In this document: piece after piece, positions 41,870 to 54,279 of the stretch
Layout: the number at the start of each line of letters is the position of its first letter
Numbering within the stretch: position 1 is the first letter of the stretch
Assembly (NCBI GenBank): GCA_021234155.1
Contig: JAJEKV010000004.1
Coordinates: 22,961,883-23,025,882, forward strand
Length of the DNA stretch: 64,000 bases
Source: Isoetes taiwanensis
Taxonomy: Eukaryota; Streptophyta; Lycopodiopsida; Isoetales; Isoetaceae
Reading direction: 5' to 3'
The notes under the pieces: generated by a model
Told to the model about the DNA's origin: nothing
The model's database searches: none
The model's input: only the letters and a program-made list of their open reading frames with translations
Position numbers and translations under genes: made by a program

Positions 41870-43008
41870 GCCCAAATTTAGCGGAGGTGATTGGCTATCC
41901 TCAACTAGAAAAATTGGTTTCCAGGTATGTCATCTTCTATGAAGTTTCTGTAATGATCGTATAATAGAGTCCCTTCCATCGGTATGTAGTTTAGTGTTGC
42001 CTTGTAGTTTTGCATATTACTAGGGTAGAAGAATAGCATTTTTTTAAAGCATGGAATGTTTGGATCTTAAGAAAGTTGAACTTGCAAGTTGCATTTTCAG
42101 TGACTTTTAGATGTCTCGTGGTTGTATTGACCTAAAAGGGGAAATATATGTCTCGACTTGTAGCTATGGAAAAATGGTTGCACCCCTTTATGAACTGCTA
42201 TGCAACACTTGGTTGTGCACATTTGTTTCTCTTTTGCAATAGATTTTTTCTTCTTTAATCGTGACTAAAAAAACAATGTGAATTTTATACTCTGAGGGGT
42301 AATAAAGATTCATTAACCAAGGAAATTGGATAGCATTTGTCAATACAAGAAAATTATATTGCAAATTCAAGTGAAAGATTGGAGCAAATTGAAGACTGAC
42401 AATATAAATCATGTTAGCCTGTGTGATAGTCGTCAAAAGATAGTACAATGGTTTGCCATATTATTTTATGTTGTGCCAGTTCTCTAGTGATAAACTCTTT
42501 GTCTTAGATGTTCTACTAAATATGTTGCTCAACTTATCTTGCTTTTCTTTGAATGTAAGAATGCACATAACCAATAAGCTTTTACAGGTTGTAAGATATT
42601 CTTAAAATGTAGTTTAATTTGGGAAATTATTATAAATATGTAGCTATAAAATTTGAAGTTCACATTTGCAAGGTCATAAGTAGGAAATGTTTGAAAAAAT
42701 AAATAAGTTTGTAATACATGATAATGAAAGCCTTGATAAGTGGAGGGAGAGGCTCGAAAATGTGTTCTCAGATCCGTAATCATTGGAAGAATTGCACGAG
42801 GATATGGCTCATGATTGGTTGCCTAAAGCAATGGAAAATGCATGAGACAATGGAGAGGATGTTCCAAACGTTTAACATTCTATTTATTGCCAATGTGTAC
42901 TACATACATAATACATACATAATGTTAAGTAAAGATGCTGAATGTTAGGTAAAAAGTCAAAATGATTAGGTAAAAGCCAGAATGCAACGTGAAAAAAGTT
43001 CAAGAAAA

Positions 43009-43131
43009 CTGCCTTTAATATTCTTGAAAATGAACTAGCCTTTAATATAAGGGAAGAATCATTTGTAAGTTGTAACCGCCTTTAATATTCTTGAAAATGA
43101 ACTGCCTTTAATATTCTTGAAAATGAAACTG
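43009..43131. repeat. Short repeat array, copy C
   Basis: The CTGCCTTTAATATTCTTGAA array as at 22197-22319. One unit begins CCGCC instead of CTGCC, a CTG-site change. Confidence 0.9.
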
Positions 43132-43139
43132 TGACACGT

Positions 43140-44034
43140 GGCAGATCGGATCTTGATCATCAATGGTGATGATTCGGCTTTAAATCAGTTTGAGATGCCA
43201 AAACTTACTAAGGATTCTCTCAAATGGTAGGCTCAAGTCTTCTGAGCCTGAAACAAATAGAAAGGAAGCGCAATCTTACTTGGAAAACTTTGTAGTCTGC
43301 AGTGAAGTAGAGGGATATTTAAGGTGCCCGCAAATTATCGCTTGATCCGCATTCTCATGTTCCTTTTGATCTTTGGCCTTCTTCACTAAGAACGTAAGAA
43401 AGTACCAAGAACATTGGCTTGCACGAGAAATGCATTATGGGGCGGGTTGTGATGCATCTTTGAAAGTTTGGAATATACAAAAGGCAATGATCATGCTAGT
43501 AATGGCAAAATAAACTAGTTGGAAGATGTTGATGCAAATGCATTGGCATCGATAACCATATGTCTACATTGTGCATCTCGATGAATCTTTGCAAAACAAG
43601 ATTGTGTATAGTGCACATAAAGATGAGAAAGTGATAATATGGCCAATGGAGGTGGATGTTCTCAAAGACAAAATGCCGAACTGTTTTATCATGGAACGAT
43701 CATCGTGGTCCCAAATTTTTAATGACCTGAACTTCTTTAATGGTAAGGTCTTACATGGATCTTCAAGCGAGGTACAACAAAGAATGAGCGATGTAGCTGC
43801 GGCTTTCACCATGCAAGGCGGGCATCATTTTAAGAGGTCATTCTCGTGATTGAAAGGGTCATATGTGGATTGGGAAATTTTCCGAGAGACTTCTAATACA
43901 TGTGGCGCCCGATAAAACAAACAATGGATCACCTAGTTGGGGACATCATAGTAATTGGGGCCGAACTCATAACGAAGGACACCGGGAACGAACATAACAT
44001 GTATTAACAGTCGAAAGCAAGAGAAGACGCCGTT
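43140..44034 (+). pseudogene. FRA3-like WD40 fragment, copy C second, interrupted by CACTA
   Basis: Colinear with 22329-23228, but nearly every CAG or CTG in the alignment is altered (for example GTGCCCGCAAA for GTGCCTGGCAAA). The extra frame breaks here are therefore most likely sequence errors. Confidence 0.75.
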
Positions 44035-44684
44035 CACTACAAGAGGATGGGGGTATAGTGTCAACCCACAAATTTGTGTCGAAGACTACTACTATCTTGA
44101 CACAAAGTGCTTGTGTTGTGTCAACATTTGTGTCTCTTGCATAGTGTCAAATCTTTTGTCAAAGCAATGGCCTCCTTTTGTCAACTTTCTATCGCATGTT
44201 AAGTAGGTTTTTGCAACAACTTTTGAACAATATTTAAGCTAAGTTGTGCCAACTTTTTTTTAAGACTTATAACAAACGATTATCCAAAATTTCATCTAAT
44301 ATCTTTGCGGAACTTTGAGGAGCATTTTGTCAACTTTATATTGCAATTTAAGTGGGTTGTTGCAACAATTTTTTAGCAAATTTATAACTCCATCATTATA
44401 ACATTTCTATGAGATTTATAACATAATGCCATCCAATTTGTATCTAATATATTAGTAGAATTGAGTTTGGTATTCATATATCATTAAAGATTTGGTATTG
44501 CACTAAGGAATGTTACTTGGTAGAAAGAATGATTTGGATACAGTCAGATGAAGGGGAATAGATAATGGTGAAGGGTACCTGACAACTTGAACAAGGGAGC
44601 AAATTTATAGGAAGATAAAAAACAATACTCAATGCCAAATGATCTATACCATAGTAGTCATAGCAATAAGATTAACAATGTTGA

Positions 44685-45950
44685 TTAATCACATGTGGCA
44701 ACTTCATTAAGATCGTTCTCAATATCCTCTATCTCATCCTCATCTAGATATAAACAAAGAGCCAAATTCTTAATTGCTTCGGATGGATCATGTGCATGTT
44801 CGGTAATCTCTTCGTCTTCCATATAATCCTCATTATGTCCAGCAATGTGAATTGGCGAATTGAATGGAGATCTGAGCACATAATTCACTTCTTTATCAGC
44901 TTCCTCTCTTTGTGAAAGTTCTATGAATGGAGATTCTAAAGGAACATGTTCATCGATATCATCCTCAAGCAAACCACCTTGAGATAATCTTCTCCCATAT
45001 ATGCACTCTCCTCTTCAATATTGATGCCAATTTCTTCCATTTCTCCTTCTTACGCTTCATGCAATAATGGGTCATCGCCCTTGCCGCCGCCACAATCATC
45101 ATCATCAGTAGCAACAACAACAGTATCATCATCATTAGCATCATCATCATCATTAGCATGAATGTCATGGGAGAGCTCTTCCATATTATTTCCAACTACA
45201 GATAGATCAATTACATGCCGAGCTCTTGGTTGACAATGTATGACAATCCACCAGTTTATCTCATTAGGATTCTTATGGAAAAATATCTGCTCGCGACGAC
45301 TTGGAAAAACAAAAGGTTCCTTCATTTCAGCCAATACCTTTGAAGAATCCACTTCTAAAAATCCTGATGGATAAGTCATAACTGTCTTGCCACGACCTCT
45401 GTATACAACTTTGAACCATCGGGCCTTCAAGACACTTACACGAAAGCTATGATAATCCAACTCAATAATATCATTAAGATTCCCATGTAATTCAAGTTAC
45501 TCTCAAGAAGGTTCGCGATCCCTATTGCTAGATTGACGTTTTTGTTCAAATTCGAAATGATCCACTGAATCAAATGTAACTCTACACTTATCAACACCAT
45601 GGATCTTGAAAATGTTGCCCATATGCCCACATTGAGGAATAATATCGTGCCTAGACCAAAATAATAATACTTATGAGTAACATATAGCATAAAGAGAATG
45701 GAACTTAGGATTAAAGATTTATAATATTATACCTTCCTGCTACAACCAAGGGCAAGCTCATAATCATCATCTGGAATAACTTGGCCATGATCTCTAGCTT
45801 CGTCCATACGAGCCAACAACCATGCAATATCCATAGCATCTGGAATAGAGTAGTCTATTGATCATACGTTGATCTCTGTGCATCCTCCTTAGCAGTTTCA
45901 TACAAATCCATCCATGGTGCTAAACTTGCAGAATTATTAAGAACAAACGT
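44685..45950 (-). CDS. CACTA DUF4216-type gene, copy C (frame-broken)
   Basis: Colinear with 23875-25136. The DUF4216 segment (45050-45460) reads as in B, but frames are lost near 44980, 45050, 45470 and 45540. The upstream exon here reads DAMDIAWLLARMDEARDHGQ and VIPDDDYELALGCSRK, better than in B, which is altered at CTGG sites. The two copies complement each other as evidence for one original gene. Confidence 0.7.
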
Positions 45951-46465
45951 TGTGACGTCCCCTACTCATATACGGTGCACTCACCGTATACAAACAGGAG
46001 TTCATCCCCCATACCAGCTCCTTGAAGAGTTCCAGTGGGAAGAATGAAGGGGTCATTTTACCCTGTCTCCCTCAGGGCCTACCTAGCTGCGGAAGCGTAA
46101 CATACATGTTAGTAGTACATACATCAACATCATATGACCATCACGAGGGATGGCTCACCACGTATCTGCATAGACAGAGATCAGTACATCACATATGGGA
46201 AGTCTACCCAGGCTCAGACACAGGGGTGGATTGACAAGCTTGGGTCTCCAGAGGTCAAACAGACAAAGTGCAATAACAGTGGAGTTGGCTGGCATAGGAA
46301 CATGGCAATTGGGTAGTCCGCTCCATCCGCCCCTCCTGTGCACACTTTACAGAGTAGGTTGAAAGGTCTTGGGACTGGACTGTAGCCCGCCGGATGCATA
46401 GCCAAAGGGGCTACTCCTGGGTTGCATCTCCCCAGTTCCGATGGGGCAGGTAGGGATTACTCCCA

Positions 46466-48570
46466 TCAGAGACTGGCATGCTGACTCAAGGTGACTAGAG
46501 GGCCACTGCCCGTACTCGACTGAACTCCATGGAAGGTGTACACCACCCCAAGAGTGTACACCGCCCTCGTCAAATCCGTTAGCGGGGCTGCTATTTTTGC
46601 AAAGTTCTTCACGAACTTCCTATAGTACCCTGCTAGGCCGAGAAATCTTCTGACCTCGTGGATGTTCTTCGGCGCCGGCCAATGTATCACTGCCCGATCT
46701 TGGCGGGATCATTCGAAATTCCCTCCACGAGATCCGTGTGCCCGGTACTCTACCCTCTCCGTTGCGAAGTGGCACTTCGACAACTTAGCGTACAACTGGT
46801 GCCTTCTTAGCTTCTCGAGCACTTTCCTGAGGTGTTGTACGTGTTCTTCCAGGGATTTGCTGTACACTAAGATATGGGTGAAAGCATGTTGTAGTGGAAC
46901 AAAAATTAGCATTTTAGCACCACATTTTTGGGTGCTAAGTGTGGTGGGAACTTCACCGAATTTGTAGTGGGAGAGGCGCTTATTTTTTTCAAATATACAC
47001 ATGATTACTTATTCAAAATTTTGTCTTTTTGAATTACACGATGCTGTTTTCATTTTCCCTCAAAAACTTCGATCCCGCTCCCTTAATCCGTGAAGACTAT
47101 TTACGATTTACGGCAAGAAGATCGATCCGCGAAATGGCTCGATCATCACCGGACTAGGCACCACAAAGCATATATTTACAACATTTATTTTACACCACGT
47201 GCCTCACCACACTAGGGCACACATATCATATATCACAACATTAATAGGCACCACACACCACATACCACAAGCAATCACTAACCACGGCAACCACATATCA
47301 CAAGCAATCACTAACCACATACCACATACCACATTAACAATAAAAATGTGGTGAAGATGAAGAAATGAAATAACCTCGTGGATTCTTCTAGATAGTGAGT
47401 GGCATGATCCTCTCTTACATTTCGTTCCAATCTTCCTCGAACTTAACATCCTTTGCATTTGGAGATACCCTCATTGCTTTCGGTCCAAAATTGCTTTGCA
47501 CAAGTTCTATGACGTAATTGAAATTGCATCCGCTCTTCTAACTCTTTTGTACAAAACCCATTTCCCCTTTGCAATCTATCTCTTCCCTCTTCAATTTTGC
47601 TTTGGTAAGATTCTTAGGATGAACACCCAAGAGTTTACCAAAACCCCGAAAGCACCGGCGGGGATTAGCACTTTCGGTAATGCTTCCTCTTACGACCATA
47701 GCAAGGCAACTACTCTTGGCTGCTAAACCGCCATTGTTTGTTAGACTTCTTCAAGTTGAATGGAAGCCACGAGGTTCGCGACCACAATGCTCTTGGCTTG
47801 CAAATCTTTCAGCTCTTCACCAAGTGCGCTCTCCATTGTGTCATCTTCCAGGAAATCTCGTAAAACCTCTTTCTTATCCTGTCAGCCAAGCCTTTAGTGG
47901 TGCTATGAAATGAAGATAATAATTTCAACACCATCCGGCGCCTAGTAGAGGCCGTTCTAGTGGATCCTCCCTCTGATGCAATTTTGCTAATTCTTCTTTA
48001 GCTTCCCTTTTTTCTTTTCCTTTGGCATCTTTTATGATCCCGTTCTTGTTACGGAGTTCTCTTTCTCACATCTCATTAGCTTCTTTGAGATTTTAGGCAG
48101 ATTTGCTTCCAAATTAAATGATTCAAAGTATGAACCGGATTGATCCACAACCGGATTAAGCGTCATAGCCGTGTGCTTCAGGAAAGGCGCGGGTGGGTCG
48201 TGGGTTTAGGAATCGGTTAGGTGGAAATTGGAATGGGACGGGTGGCGTAGGAAATTGGAATGGGACGGGTGGCGTAGGAATCGGGTTGTTGCAGTTCAAG
48301 AAATGATTGAATCCGGGCAGTTATGCACTAGGCGCCAAACAAACATTTAAAATCGCACCACAAATTTGATATCTCCCACCACATTTTTAGGGGGTACAGG
48401 GGGGACACCCAGGGTGTTCCACTACAACATGCTTTCACCCATATCCTCAAAGACTACTATAACAAAAGTATCCAAAAACTCCCTGAAGATGTCGTTCATA
48501 AGTCTCATGAACGTTGCTGGGTCTGGCTTAGTGTTGAAGTAGCAAAATAGGGCGTCAATGAAATTTTACC
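46466..48570 (-). mobile_element. Ty3/gypsy RT fragment, copy C, with nested element
   Basis: Same RT blocks as 25660-27760 ([20 protein letters not shown] and [20 protein letters not shown]). Frames break around 46690-46745, where CTG/CAG sites differ from B. Confidence 0.85.
46875..48441. mobile_element. Nested TIR element, copy C
   Basis: The same 26-base perfect terminal inverted repeats (TGGGTGAAAGCATGTTGTAG...) and the same insertion point. The internal gene is broken into short frames by CTG/CAG-site changes. Confidence 0.85.
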
Positions 48571-50354
48571 AGACCTGCTGACTTTAGATGTATCTGCTCC
48601 TATTGGTAGACAACGACATTTGAAGCATTCCACTCTAACCACAAGCTACCAAAGCATTATTCGCGATCGGCTCCGGATGCCAACCAAGATCTCCTGCATA
48701 TAACAAACAAAGCCAACCCCTCGCTTATAAGTGGGGCCCGGGCCTTTTTTTTTTGGGGCAAAGTCAAAGGAAAACAACATAGCATAGATATCGATCTACA
48801 TGTAAAGAAACCAAGAGGAGGAAGAGTCATCTATCATAGACGAACTTTGTCTTATGTTACTAGAGCTTACGGTAGCTAGTTCACTAGCTTGGAAGTCACT
48901 TCAATATAGAATAAGCTTATTAGTTATTGATTAATATGTTTGTCTCTGGAATTACTCTGGCATCATAAAAACCGAAAGGTTTTTTCCCTTATAAAATACA
49001 TTCTATTTTTGAGGGCTTATTGTGTAAAACATATTTTGATCTATGCTTTGGCATGGTGAGTACGCTTCTTTTCGTTAGTTTAATATTTCTACTATTATAT
49101 TCCTATTTTGTTATTTAGCATGGATGTATCTCAATTAATTAGACAAGGCAAGGTGACAATCTTGGTTCATAGATTCATTTTTTCCTTTTGAAAGTTTCAA
49201 GCATTGTTGAGTCTGACGGCAGCATTCATTACTATTGAGTATAATACTACTATAGACTCCACGTGGTTTAAGGCAAATGTGTGCCCAAAATATGTCGGCA
49301 TCACCATCATGGGTGCTTGTGAACTCACAGGTTGTGGAAGTGCATAAATATATGATTCTAATAGAAATGTGCTGCTTTCTAATAAACTGTCTTTGAGTCT
49401 TGTAAGTTTCCTCTGCTGAGTTTTGCAAAGGGACATACATAAACTTTGCAGATATAAGAAGACTTATTTAACATACTGACATGTGGCATGGAATATACCA
49501 GTGTGCAGAGCTTCGAGTGTACAACTGCAAAATAGTTGCAATAGTGATATCCTTACAAATTAGATTCCTGAATAAGTGTAAGTAAGATTCCACAACATCG
49601 TATTATGAGCACTTAGTGACATGTTTGTTGCAAATAAAATATATAAGATATCACGCAAGGTATTGCTATGTTGGCATGATCCAAAACAAAGGGCTCCTTG
49701 ATTTGTCGCGGATAATAAGTCACGCAGCTTAGTCTATATTCGTGAAAAATGGGCACCCCTTGAGACCCGGACAAATAAGCAAGTTTGGAGGATCAAGCAT
49801 CGTGAATTCTTGTTAAACTGTTGGAGCATTACCTACGGCTATGGCGAGGGCTGATTCATGTATTATTGTAGTGTATGGACACCCGGTGTGCCTAAATACG
49901 CTTTTTAACCCATGGTGTTAGGTGAAGGGGGTCCCTATTAAATGGGGCCAATTTGACCCCATCTTTGACTCCATACCGGTTGGCTCGGATCTTCCCGGCC
50001 AAAGCATACTTCGGCGAAGGTGCCGCCATCTCACGGCCCCAAAACAATAACACACCCATTAACTATAACCCCATCGACATGCATGCATGTCCAACTAAAT
50101 ACGAAAACCATAGCCTAGACCATCGACCATTGAATTTTAATTTCTAAGAAAGAATGTTTTTTGAACCAGATCGATTCTTGGCGGTGCAGATTCTTCGTGT
50201 TCGAATGGGCGGGAAGGTAGCATCGGGGGAGATTCACATCCGCAGTTCTTCTGTGTTTCATAGGCGGGGAGATTCCAGATGATTCCAGTCATTGTTTCCG
50301 CTGATCGATCTTCAAAGAACAGGAGCAGATTTATTTTAGAGCAGATTGAGCGAA

Positions 50355-53300
50355 GATGCAGGCAGCAGAGTTATGGTTCTTGTTCTTCGCCCTCGGAACG
50401 ACCATGGAGCGGGAACTAGGTAAGACTTGCTTCTAATTTTCTTGTTTTGTTTTCACTTTTTTCTTGAGCTTTTTACTTAGAGTCTTGGTTTTAGTTACGT
50501 GGGCTTCTCTGGGATGGCAAAAAGCTCGCTATCTCTTAATCCTGCATCTTTTATGGACGAATGGCTCTGCAAATCTTGATACTTCAAGGAATGGTCTCTT
50601 GCCCTCTCTCGCTCTTTCCATGAATCTCCTCTTTAGAATTGATGCCTATGGCACAAAACATGAAACAAGGGACAATTTATTCCCAGAATTGGAAAAAATC
50701 GGCATCCTCTAACAATTTCTTCCTTCTTTTGACTAATTTTTGCTCCTCCTCGCTTTGTGACGAATTTTTGCCTGTGATGAATTTTTTCTCCTCGCGTGAC
50801 GAATTTTTTGCTTCTACCGGCTGCTTTTTGGCTAATTTTTGAGGATCCAAGTGGTCCTCATGATGAATTTTTTTCGTTCTACCAAAGATGTGACCTTGCT
50901 TCAGTTTTGGAACTAGAATGGTTTTGCGTTGGCAAATTCTCGAGACCATCTTTAGTCCTCTGCCTTTTGCCNNNNNNNNNNNNNNNNNNNNNNNNNNNNN
51001 NNNNNNNNNNNNNNNNNNNNNNNNNNNNNNNNNNNNNNNNNNNNNNNNNNNNNNNNNNNNNNNNNNNNNNNCCTAACTAAAATGTTTTCAATTACAATCT
51101 TGGCTGAATTTAGCCCTGGATGGACCGCCGCCAGCAATTAATCTTTTACCCGGCTTTGTTAATGCAGTGTGCATGGAAAGACGGATTTTTCCAACTTAAT
51201 GCGTTTCTAGATGTAATTCGGATAATGTGCCGACTGTTAATACCGAAGTGTGCACGGAAAGTTGATTTTTTTCCCAACTTAAATAAACTACAGATGTAAT
51301 TCAGGATAATGAAGAATGGTATGCAAGATGTTTGAGAGACTTGTCACGAAATAGGCATTATCTTTCATGTTCCTTTACTTTAGAGTTTCCCATTTTGTGC
51401 TCCATTGTGCTTATCCTGACTTTCAATTTCCCTCTTTTATTTCTAGAACCTCACCCATTTTGTGATCCCCTTCATTCCTCAAATGGCTTAATTTGATTTA
51501 GATTCAAAAATTATATCCTTTAATATTAATAATTTTCCAATGTTCGCGACCCGGTTTTGAACTACCATTAGTTCTATGTAATTCAGGATCTTTCGATGGC
51601 GAGCAAGGAGATGTTGACAATTTGGAAAGAACTTAATAGATCTCATATTATAGAGCCTTAAAAGGTGATCAAGTTTCAGCTTAAATTTTGTTCTTTTAGC
51701 TTAGATTTTTAGGTTCTTCTATTCTATTCTGTTTGAAAGCTTGTTCAGAGTTTATATATATTAATTGTGTTGAAAAAGACTCTTTATTAGTTCATCATTA
51801 ATTGCTGTTTCATTCACGGGAAATAACAAAATAACAGCTGGTCGTCATGGAGGATCTTATCCCCACTTCCTCATAGTAAAGATTATCCTATACGTTCTGC
51901 CGGATGCGATGAAGGAACGTTATGAGCATAGGGGAATGTCATGAGTTCAGCAGATCCTAATACCACTATTCAGAAAAGGCGTCTCCGATGAATGAAGTAT
52001 TCTATTTTTAGAAATGATTCAAAAGGGTGATCTGAACTTTTTAGGTTTCTCTATTTAGGGTTTGATGGGAAAACCTCTTTTACTATCACATGGAGTTGTT
52101 GTTTGGGCTGCTAGGAAAACTACAATTTGTTGGGTTCTTAGTTGCATAGAAAGATAGTCTTGAGGGGGCTTTGTATATTTGCTTGTTTAAGTGGGGTACT
52201 TTGTGAGTTTTGGGGTACATTCCGGGTTCAATGGGTAGGATTAAGTCTGGGAGGTGTTTGATACCCGTGACCTGTTTATCTTCATCGCCAGTGAATCATT
52301 AAAATTAGGTGTTCTTTTACCAAGGGAGCTGCTTAGGAATGGCGGGTAAAAATTTGAGAAAGCCTCAGGATGGCTATGAACCTTCTTTTGAGGGATGTGG
52401 ACAAAATATCTTCAAACAATTAAGCCTAGCCACATACAAAAGACATTGAGAAATGCATTTATGATGGGTTGGGGATGGACTTGAGTGAGATAAGATATTA
52501 TAAGATTTTGAAGAAAAGATGGAGACATTGGAAGTGAGATTATATTGAGATTTATTTGTCTGATTTGATTTTATATGAATTTCTTTTTATGTAGGGATAA
52601 TCTTGAAAGCGTTAGATATTTGTGTGGTACAAGACAATGCATGTGGGGCGAGGAGTCTTGGGAAGAGGTTTGTGGCAGCAGAATCATGAAAAACTTATGA
52701 GCGTCAAAGTAATAACTCCAGCAGGGCTTGTTCTTATACTTGGTTAGGGATAATGTCATTGAAAACTAAATTTGTAAGTAGTTGTTCTTTCATATAATGC
52801 TTTTGTCTTGAATTTTTTCCTTTTGGGATTGTGTTTCAATCTACTCTATTGTGAACTAATAATGTAGTTTAGAGATGGAACCGATGCCTAAGATGAAACA
52901 TCGCTGAAAAGAAATATTAGAAAAAAGGGTGGATCTGAGGCATTCAAGAAAAGAATGGTTTCTAAAGGGGTTTCACTTGAGAAAGGTGATTTACTCCAAT
53001 GCTTGTTCTATACTTTTTCATGTAATTTATATTTTTTGTTTTCTACCTTAGCACAAAGCTATGGATTATATATCAAGAGGAACAAGCCAGTTAGTATTTA
53101 AGACAAAATCAAAGAAGGAAAAAAGAACCATTGAATGTAAGTATATTTGTACATTTTGTCATTTCAAGCATTAGTATTCATACACATTGTTCTTACACTT
53201 GTACACACATTGGGCTATATGTGGATGATTACGATGAGGTAAGAAGAGAAGCTCCTATTATTGATATATAGTTATTGAAATTTCTAACAATATGCTTTAA

Positions 53301-53405
53301 ATATAATCAACATGACAACAACAAAGAAGACAATGAAGGTCACAGAAGGCAATGCAAAATGAAGAGGATCATGGAGATGAACCAACAAATAGAGAGCATT
53401 GAATT
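50355..53405 (+). pseudogene. TNPA-like CACTA gene, copy C (noisy, contains gap)
   Basis: Corresponds to 29546-32570. The first exon reads MQAAELWFLFFALGTTMERE before GAACTAG|GTAAGA. Later exons are recognisable but heavily damaged after the gap. Confidence 0.45.
50972..51071. other. Assembly gap of exactly 100 N
   Basis: Left flank TGCCTTTTGCC and right flank CCTAACTAAAATG correspond to adjacent bases in copy B (TGCCTTTTGCCCACTAACTAAAT at about 30192). The true gap is therefore about zero bases if copies B and C are colinear, and the N run is a placeholder. Confidence 0.95.
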
Positions 53406-54279
53406 GGCGTGTGAGTTATTTTTTCTTGAAATTAATATTTAATACCACACTTATAACTCATTTTTATGGGCATTTTGCTATGTTGGAAATTCATTGTTGA
53501 TCAATGAAACTTTATTACTTTGGCTTTTTATTGTAATTTAATCCCGAGTGTTTTGTTATTCAAGCAAAAAGAAAAATACTTAGATGTTTTATCCTTTGAC
53601 ACAAGATACAATGCATAGAAATTGTCCTTATTAGCTGTCCACCTAGACACACCAAAACTCATAATTGTTCATCAATTGTCTGTTATCTATCATAAATAAT
53701 GCGTCACAGCTTATTATTGAAAATAGTGTTGTTTCTTTTAGACACCAAGCCCAGTCACAAAATTTCTTATTAGTTGTGTCTTATTGTGGATGGAAATATA
53801 GCTACACTATATTGTCACTACATTGCAGCGATGTTGATGCTATGGTTAAGTACAAAGCATTGACTGTTATCACAATGTGGTCACAGCTTACTAACAGCTT
53901 CATTTATTAGCTTTACAAATGGGACCTAATTTTCTTATTGATTGTCTTATTATTGGATGAATTATGGCTACTACTTTGTCACTGGCTTCGCGATAATGTT
54001 GATGTAATAGTGTTCTGTATATGGACTTCTGACTTATTTATCACAATGTTGATTTTTTCACAGAGGCGCCATATAGTTTAATTGATTTTGTGTCCAATAT
54101 TATGTCGTAAAGTGAAGCCACAAACGACTGTTTGACATCTGTGGCATGTTTGTGACAAATGATCACGACAAAGTATAATAATTAGCCGTTTGTTGAAACC
54201 CGATAATTGGGTTTGACAAAGTTACGGTTTTATTGATAAAAAAGTTGACATTCACTATGGGTACATTTCTCTTGTAGTG

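Larger units (their letters stand above)
44035..54279. mobile_element. CACTA transposon, copy C
   Basis: Starts CACTACAAGAGGATGG and ends CTCTTGTAGTG, followed by ATT. The left flank reads CGTT where B has CATT, again at an error-prone position. Contains the same DUF4216 gene, gypsy fragment and nested TIR element as copy B, plus the assembly gap. Confidence 0.9.

Noticed and set aside
43140-44034. Extra frameshifts and apparent rapid divergence of the second FRA3-like copy in unit C
   Set aside because: Almost every change falls on a CAG or CTG site seen intact in other copies, so I treat them as sequence errors rather than decay.
50796-51137. Frames running through the N gap
   Set aside because: They consist largely of unknown residues.
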